A stretch of 64,000 nt of DNA. It comes from Platanthera guangdongensis. Taxonomy: Eukaryota > Streptophyta > Magnoliopsida > Asparagales > Orchidaceae. The notes below the pieces were generated by a model. The model did no database searches and was not told where the DNA came from. It saw only the letters and a list, made by a program, of their open reading frames with translations. Within the stretch, counting starts at the first letter, position 1; every line of letters starts with the position of its first letter. The position numbers were made by a program, and so were the translations under genes. Of the stretch, positions 57,709 through 64,000 are shown one piece after another. Location: NCBI GenBank assembly GCA_039583875.1, contig CM077162.1, positions 162,523,826 to 162,587,825 of the forward strand, given 5' to 3'.

Positions 57709-58518
57709 ATGGAAGACATGCTTCGCATGTGTGTCTTGGATTTTGGAAAGCAATGGGAAGACCACCTTTATTTGGTGGAGTTCGCATACAACAATAGCTA
57801 CCAAGCGAGTATTCAAATGGCTCCCTTCGAGGCCCTATATAGTATAAAATATCGCACGCCGTTGTCTTGGTTAGAAACGGGTGAGTCAAAGTTGTATAAA
57901 CGATCGAAAGTGGAGGATGCTACTTCTTTGGTGAGAACCATTCGGGAGAGGTTGCTTATCGCTCAGGACCGGCAAGCAAAGTACTATAATGCCAAGCACC
58001 GGAACGTGGAGTTCGCGGTGGGCGATTATGTATACTTAAAGATCAAGCCGTTCAAGGGTGTCTCGCGGGTGCGGCGATTTAAAAAGCTAAGCCCGAGGTA
58101 CCTTGGACCGTTTGAGGTTTTGGAGCGAGTTGGTGGAGCGGCATATCGGTTGAAGCTTTCAGTGGAGCTTAGTGGTTTACATGATGTATTCCATATTTCG
58201 GTGCTTCGGAAGGCGGTGCAAGAGCCTACGCAAGTGATCACGGTTGATCAAGTGCCGGTGGATAGTGGGCTAATGACAAAGGTTAAGCCCGTGCGGATTG
58301 AGGACTCGGAGGTCAAGCGGCTACGCAATAAAGAGATCAGGATGGTCAAGGTCCAGTGGGACAATTGCGGTCGTGAGGAGCTCTCTTGGGAGCGAGAGCA
58401 GACTATGCTTGACGAGTATCCGGAGTTGTTCCGCTCAGGTACAAATTTTGGTTTTGTACATGTCTTTCCTTTATGTAATTTCGTGGACAAAATTCTTTTA
58501 AGAGGGGTAGAGTTGTAA
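57709..58518 (+). pseudogene. Element C integrase C terminus and chromodomain
   Basis: The frame contains WEDHLYLVEFAYNNSYQ, the catalytic Glu in MAPFEALYS, then NVEFAVGDYVYLKIKPFKG, LGPFEVLERVG and GLHDVFHISVLRK. Its end (about 58260-58440; VRIEDSEVKRLRNKEIRMVKV, then CGREELSWE) has the shape of the chromodomain carried by Tekay/Del chromoviruses. The frame stops at TAA 58516-58518, inside the first bases of the 3' LTR. The stated start is where the frame resumes after a frameshift, not a natural start. Confidence 0.88.
58500..58513 (+). other. Polypurine tract of element C
   Basis: AAGAGGGGTAGAGT directly before TGTAACGCC. Confidence 0.88.
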
Positions 58519-60848
58519 CGCCCCGAAACTCAAAGGGAGCAAAGAGGGGACGTTTTGGGCCAGTTTAGGTTCTGGCTGCAGGCACACGGCCTAGGACACG
58601 GGCGTGTCCCAGGGCGTGTCAAGCATGTGTCGACACTAAGGCGGGAAGTCGACACTTTGGTCTCGACATTGTGTCGAGACTGGGCACATGGCCTGCAACA
58701 CGGGCGTGTCGCAGGGCGTGTCGACCCGTGTCGACACTTAGTCGCGAAGTCGACACTGTGCTTTGACGAAGTGTCGAGACATGGCACACGGACTGCGACA
58801 CGGGCGTGTCGTAGGGCGTGTCAACCCGTGTCGACACTTAGCCGCGAAGTCGACACTTTGGTCTCGACACTGTGTCGAGACAAGGCATATGGCCTTGGAC
58901 ACGGGCGTGTCCAAGGCTGTGTCAGTAGGTCGACGATCTTCGCTCGACGAAGTGTCGAGTGTCGAGACCATGTACACGGCCTGGGGTCCAGGCGTGTTGA
59001 GGTGACACGGGTAGGGACACGGGCGTGTCCTAGAACCCGTGCAGTGCTCGGGTTGTTTTCGGGGGAAAACGATGGGGGTACAGGGCCGGCCACACGGCCG
59101 TGTCAGGTGGAACACGGGCGTGTCAGCTCGAACACGGGCGTGTCAGCTCGAACACGGGCGTGTTTGATACCCGTGTGAGGTTCCAGGTGATTCAATTTTG
59201 ACGGCGAATGAGGCACACGGCCCTGGACACGGGCGTGTGCCAGGCCGTGTTCGGTCCAGATTGGGCATTTCAGTCCCGAATCAAAGCCGTTCGTTTCCTT
59301 ATTTTGAGATCCAACGGCTGGGGGTTGTTCTTGAAGGGATATACCCGGGATTGGACTTAGAAAACCCTCACTTTTCATAACTTGTTAACTTTCTAAAAGT
59401 TTAGAGAGAGGGGAGAGCTAAGGAAGGAAGGAGAAGCTAGATCCCGCCATTGGAGGAGCTTCGGAGCTCCAAATCGCGAGCCGACTCCGGATCCACGGAG
59501 GCAAAGCTAGTGCGGTGCTTTTCATCCGATTACTTTTCAATGGCGCCAAAGAGGAACGCTAGGGTAACGATCCTCATCTTGAGCATGAGTAGCTCTCTTT
59601 CTTTGCATAGGAAGCCCGCTCTCACGAGTTTGCGGAGAGTTGGAGGCGTTCCTTCGGGTAGATATGTGAAGTCCCCGTTGTTTAGAGTCCGTAAGCGAGA
59701 ACGGACATAGGCATGATGTGTGAAGCCTACCCGGACATGTTGGTCTGGATCGGTGATGTTGCATTGTATAATGCCGGAGAAGACTCCGCGCTATGGATTG
59801 TTTTTCGGGTTTTCTACGCGGTAGATTGCAGCATGGAGCCTTGGGGACTAACCCAAAGGTGCACCCGGAAAACTGGGCGGATACGAGATCTTGCCAACTT
59901 GGTGGCCTGAGAGCCAACTTGAACTTAACCGGGTTATGTGAATTGTGATGGAAGTGGGACTCGGTGGAAGTTTGACCCGCGCAAATGGCTTAAATTATCG
60001 TTGCGATGTGAGCACGGGTTAGATGGAACCGTACCCGTTCTATATCGTTCGGTTAAAGAGACCTAAAGGCACGTGGCACTTAGCGTTGACATAGATTAGG
60101 GTCTTCGGCGGTCAATGGCTTAAATTGTCGTGACCCAGGCCAAGAAGACAAATTGCTCATAGGTTTGGCCGTCTAAGTGGCGGTGGTGAGTCCGGAATGT
60201 CTATGGCTTTAATTGACGTGACATCGACCGGTTCACCAAGAATGTGCCCTGAGAGCACGGGGCGTGTGGCCGTGCAAGCCAATGTCTATGATGAAATGGC
60301 TATATATATTTCTTGCTCGCTTATGCCAATGAAATGCAGGGAAGGAGCATCGCCGCCCCGAGTTGGGGGCGGGATCATTATAATTTGGTCAGCATTGCTG
60401 ACCGTTGCCTTGTTTTGCCACCGTGCGGTGGTTTGTTGCTTGCAGGTGCAGCTGGACCAAGCGGTCAATAGCGGGCTAAAGCCCTTTTTGCGAAGCCGGC
60501 CCTCGAAGGCCCAAATGGAAGTGTTTACTGTTTTATTCATGTATGACCGGCCTGCGTGCCGTGGTTTGTAAAACATGTAATATCAAGTGAAACATTTTGT
60601 AAAGCCTTAAGGCTTATTTTGGGTATTTTGTATAACATTCCTAATTTGTATTAGTGGACATTCATGCTTGTATGCTGGGTTCTTTGTCACAACTTTTATA
60701 AACTGCTTCCGCTAGAATGCTCTGTGTAGGACGTTGAGATTGGTTGGATGGTTTCCATAAGTAACCACCCGGTCTGTTTGTGGTATATGGCGTCGGGCCC
60801 CGGCCGGACCTACTGCTATATGCTATGCGACGGATAGGGGGTGTTACA
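58514..60848 (+). repeat. 3' LTR of element C
   Basis: It matches the 5' LTR nearly base for base, with scattered substitutions and one extra 20-bp unit (about 59130-59155). Confidence 0.95.
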
Positions 60849-61389
60849 CTACTAGGGCTCCCATTAGGCAGAGCTGATACCTAGAGATTGTATCATGAGC
60901 AGAGTGCTTAGTCAGTAGGACTTTCCCAACTACATCAGCCAGGAATCTGTATTCCACAGAAAGATTCTTTTTCAATAGCTTGCTAGGCTTAGCCTCAGAA
61001 TGACCCATTCTGGCAAGCATGTCAGCAAATTCTTCTCCAGACAAATCAGCAGTATCTCCACCAGTTCTCAACTCAAAAACCTCTGTTAAAATTGCTGGGG
61101 TCAAAGGGACCTGAGTGCCAGATATTGATCCAACAATGTTGTTGTTGTCCTGATTGTGGGCAGTGTAGACCCATTCCTTAATCTCATCAGAAGCAAGCTT
61201 AATCCTTGTGGTCATGATTGCAGTAAGGTTCTGCTCTCTGAATAACCCCAAGATATCCTGAAAAACCTGGTCGGTTATGCTGAAGGATTCCATATCGATG
61301 TCGAAGCCAACATCAAATTTCATGGCGGCGAGAACAGCAACAGACACAGCCATAGGTACCTGCAAAGATTCAACAAATAAAACGACCAA
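60849..61389 (-). CDS. Sirevirus envelope-position ORF, N-terminal part
   Basis: It starts at an ATG at 61389 (MVVLFVESLQVPMAVSV...) with other Mets soon after (61353 and 61320), so the exact start is uncertain. About 180 codons remain: FDIDMESFSITDQVF, then NNNIVGSISGTQVPLTPAIL, SGEEFADMLARMGH and VEYRFLADVVGKVLL. This part resembles the domain often annotated in plants as 'putative plant transposon protein'. Element C cuts it at 60848. The first residues are hydrophobic, but I do not see a clear signal peptide cleavage site. Confidence 0.75.
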
Positions 61390-61849
61390 GTGCAGAATTG
61401 TTTGGAGGGAAAGAAAATGCTTGCAGAGAAATCAAAAGCGCAAAGGAGAACGACGACGAAAAATGAATTTTATATTAGGGTTCGACGCATAAATGGAAGG
61501 ATCGTTGAACTCAGTTCGACGATCGAGGCTTCTAAAGGAATCTGAAGAGTCTTCAACATCGTCGATCTCCGTTCGACGATATTGGAGAGCGTCGAGCTCT
61601 GTTCGACGATCATTCAGAGAACAAAATCGTCGAGCGCCGTTCGACGATCGTTGACCGGAAGAGATAGTTCATACTATCTGAGAAACGCTAAACTCAGGTC
61701 GACGATTTCAGAAATCGTCGATCTCCGTTCGACGATCTGAGGGAAAATCATCGAGCGCAGTTCAGAGATCAGAAAAACTCTAGATACTAAGAAAAATCAA
61801 GATGTTTGCCTAGTCTTGGTCAATTTTTAAGCTTTCAAAATCTTGGATA
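61390..61849. repeat. Spacer between Sirevirus pol and the 3' ORF, with TCGTCGA modules
   Basis: From 61500 to 61775 about nine pairs of ATCGTCGA(T/A/G)C..GTTCGACGATC occur, each pair an inverted repeat. They are the same motif as in the LTR arrays at 12377 and 48100. No open frame of interest. Confidence 0.82.
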
Positions 61850-62812
61850 TTATTTAAGACTTCCTCCATCTAACATTCCTAACTGATTTAGGAAGAAGGT
61901 GTGTTTCCTTTCGTCCAAGGGCTTGGTGAAAATATCTCCCCTTTGTAAATCAGTTGGGATATATTGTAGTTCAATTTTATTCTTTTCAACATTATCCCTT
62001 AAGAAATGATGCCTAATCTCTATGTGTTTTGTCGTACTATGGAGGACTGGATTTTGAGCTATAGAAATAGCACTGATGTTATCACAAAAGATTTTAGACT
62101 TCTCTAAGTTGTAGCCATAGTCTAGGAGTTGGTTTTGAATCCACAAGATTTGTGAACAACAACTGCCTGCAGCCATATATTCAGCTTCAGCAGTTGAAGT
62201 TGACACAGAAGTTTGTTTCTTACAAAACCAGGAGACAAGTCTGTCACCAAGGAACTGACAAGTTCCACTGGTGCTTTTCCTATCAATTCTGCATCCAGCA
62301 TAGTCAGCATCAGAAAATCCAGTTAAATCAAATGCTGAATCTTTTGGATACCAGAGACCTAGATTTGGACAACTTTTAACATACCTGAGAATCCTCTTTA
62401 CTAATGTTAGGTGTGACTCTCTAGGGCTTACTTGGAACCTAGCACATATACATGTAGCAAACATTATATCTGGTCTACTAGCTGTAAGGTACAGTAAAGA
62501 GCCAATCATTGCTCTATATGTTGTCTGATCAACATGTTTCCCATGTTCATCAGCATCCAATACAACATTAGTAGGCATAGGTGTTTGCATACAAGATACT
62601 TCAGACATGCCAAATTTCTTAACCAATTCATTTGCATACTTGGTTTGAGAAATGAAGATACCTTCAGCATGCTGTTTGACTTGCAATCCTAGGAAGAAGG
62701 ATAGCTCACCCATGCTACTTATCTCAAATTTAGAATGCATTAGGTTAGAGAACCTTTTGCACAATTTTGAGTCAGTAGAACCAAAAATAATATCATCTAC
62801 ATAAATCTGCAC
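61850..62812 (-). pseudogene. Sirevirus RT C terminus and RNase H
   Basis: The frame of 320 codons starts at the RT catalytic site YVDDIIFGS, continues with SMGELSFFLGLQVKQ, the RNase H motifs FSDADYAGCRIDRKSTSG, STAEAEYMA and IFCDNISAISIAQNPV, and ends with DIFTKPL and a short tail. This is the standard end of copia pol and matches Sirevirus spacing. It is itself intact, but a frameshift at about 62800, in front of YVDD, separates it from the rest of pol. Confidence 0.9.
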
Positions 62813-63518
62813 TAGTAGGGGTATGGGACTTATGAGTTCTAATGAAAAGAGTTTGGTCTACTCTACCCCTTATAAATCCATTTTCCAAAAGAAAGCATGC
62901 TAGGGTCTCATACCATACTCTAGGAGCTTGCTTGAGACCATATAATGCTTTGTTCAATCTAAAGACATAATCAGGATAAGTTGGAGAGATAAAACCTGGA
63001 GGTTGTCTGACATATACTTCCTCTTTGATGTCTCCATTTAGGAATGCACTTTTGACATCCATCTGAAATACCTTGAAGCCTTTATGTGCTGCATAAGCTA
63101 AAAATATTCTGATGGCTTCCAATCTTGCAACTGGTGCAAAAGTCTGGTCGTAGTCTATTCCTTCTTCTTGAGAATATTCCTGAGCAACTAGCCTTGCCTT
63201 GTTCCTTACAATTACTCCTTGATCATCCAGTTTGTTTCTGAATACCCACTTTGTTCCAACAATGGAGTGATCCTTAGGCTTTGGCACTAGTTCCCACACT
63301 TTGTTCCTTTCAAATTGATGCAACTCTTCTTGCATTGCAATGATCCAGTGTGGATCTTGCTCTGCATCTTGAATGGACTGAGGTTCAATTTGAGATAGCA
63401 AGTAGGTGTGCAACAGGTTTTGGTTGACCTGATTTCTGGTTTGCACACCAGCTGAGATGTCTCCAATTATTTGGGAAATCAGATGGTCTCTTGATGTTAC
63501 TAAATCAACAGGGGGTGT
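62793..63518 (-). pseudogene. Sirevirus RT N-terminal half
   Basis: It contains [63 protein letters not shown] and [13 protein letters not shown], with the first RT Asp. The frame is open from 63518 to the frameshift near 62800. A TGA (63519-63521) precedes it. Confidence 0.88.
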
Positions 63519-63521
63519 TCA

Positions 63522-63990
63522 TTGTTCACCAACCTGTGTTGTTGTTTCCTCTTATGGTACAACAACTGGCTCTTCAAGTTGTTCTTCAATATGTTGAGCA
63601 CTTTCTTCATCTTCACTGCTTTCATCCCTTTGGGTAACCTGTAACTTGTTCAAGTCTTCAACAAGAGAATGTTCCTGCAAAGGTTCTATGGTAGAAGGGA
63701 TCTTCTCCTTGAAAGACATGCTAGATTCATCAAATGATATATGAACAGATTCCTCAATTTTTAGAGATGATTTATTATAAACCCTATAAGCCTTGCTGAT
63801 CATAGAGTATCCCAGAAACACTCCTTCATCAGCTTTAGCTTGAAATTTTGCTAAGTTTTTCTTGTCATTATTATGTATGTAGCAAATACAACCAAAAACT
63901 CTAAAATAATCAACTTTAGGTTTCTTCCCTTTGAGTAATTCATAGGGAGTCTTTCCCTTTAGTTTATGTATCAAACTTCTATTCAGCATA
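63522..63990 (-). pseudogene. Sirevirus integrase C-terminal part
   Basis: LIHKLKGKTPYELLKGKKP, FRVFGCICYIHN and FLGYSMISKAYRVYN are the classical C-terminal motifs of copia integrase, followed by an acidic linker toward RT. A stop at 63552-63554 and another at 63519-63521 interrupt the same frame. The catalytic core lies beyond the right edge of the window. Confidence 0.85.
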
Positions 63991-64000
63991 TAGTTGGAGG

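Larger units (their letters stand above)
51309..60848 (+). mobile_element. Complete Tekay-like gypsy retrotransposon C (defective pol)
   Basis: Its LTRs are 2321 and 2335 bp and very similar, with CTACT on both sides (51304-51308 and 60849-60853), a Met-tRNA primer site, a polypurine tract, and gag, protease, RT, RNase H, integrase and chromodomain in order. It sits inside the Sirevirus 3' ORF, so it is the youngest of the four nested layers. Pol has several stops and one frameshift. Confidence 0.95.
47042..64000 (-). mobile_element. Minus-strand Sirevirus (copia), continuing past the right edge
   Basis: On the minus strand, right to left: integrase C terminus, RT, RNase H (63990-61850), a repeat spacer, an additional ORF (61389-48920), a polypurine tract and the 3' LTR. 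An extra ORF after pol is the hallmark of Sirevirus/SIRE elements. Gypsy element C sits inside the extra ORF. gag, the N-terminal half of pol and the 5' LTR lie right of the window. Its left LTR inserted 29 bp into the internal region of the plus-strand Sirevirus. Confidence 0.9.

Overview
The window is plant nuclear DNA, almost entirely LTR retrotransposons inserted into one another, plus one fragment of an ordinary plant gene. Evidence for a plant: Ty3/gypsy chromovirus and Ty1/copia Sirevirus pol genes, primer-binding sites matching initiator-Met tRNA (TGGTATCA...), and three spliced exons of the plastid glutamyl endopeptidase (CGEP) family. The many Sirevirus LTRs fit a large, repeat-rich angiosperm genome, perhaps a monocot; the species cannot be named from this.

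Layout. 1-1703: 3' end and LTR of a gypsy element (family B, + strand). 2400-6900: remnant of a Reina-like gypsy element (- strand), with a copia 3' fragment and a family B 5' fragment lodged where its RT and integrase core should be. 7547-8517: first three exons of a CGEP-like gene (- strand). 8586-10052: a 1.47 kb terminal-inverted-repeat DNA element directly upstream of that gene. 11299-12933 and 12946-15641: two solo LTRs (Sirevirus, then gypsy), 12 bp apart, each with its own 5-bp target duplication. 15990-18850: degenerate LTR-like sequence with a 115-bp inverted repeat, a 513-bp tandem duplication, and a decayed gypsy RT. 20939-23536: Sirevirus LTR and 3' remnant. 23537-32347: an old gypsy LTR split by a complete family B gypsy element (24507-32065, TSD TATCA). 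32348-33215: 5' end of another gypsy element. 34540-43816: complete but broken Tekay-like gypsy element D (TSD ATAAG). 43860-44790: a 12-unit inverted-repeat array. 44805-64000: a nest in which a gypsy LTR is cut by a + strand Sirevirus, which is cut 29 bp past its 5' LTR by a - strand Sirevirus, whose envelope-position ORF is cut by gypsy element C (51309-60848, TSD CTACT).

How the parts work together. Each complete element has the usual LTR - PBS - gag - protease - RT - RNase H - integrase - PPT - LTR order. None has an intact polyprotein frame, so present copies would need proteins supplied in trans. Chromodomain-like C termini are visible in C and D.

The most unusual signal is in the non-coding parts. 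Arrays of short palindromic modules recur: TCGTCGA/TCGACGA in both Sirevirus (copia) and gypsy LTRs, and ACACGGGCGTGT in three gypsy families. A stem-loop with a C-tract loop sits near the 3' end of the Sirevirus LTRs, and its stem sequence changes between families while pairing is kept. Boundaries supported by TG..CA ends, TSDs, PBS or PPT are exact; others are approximate.
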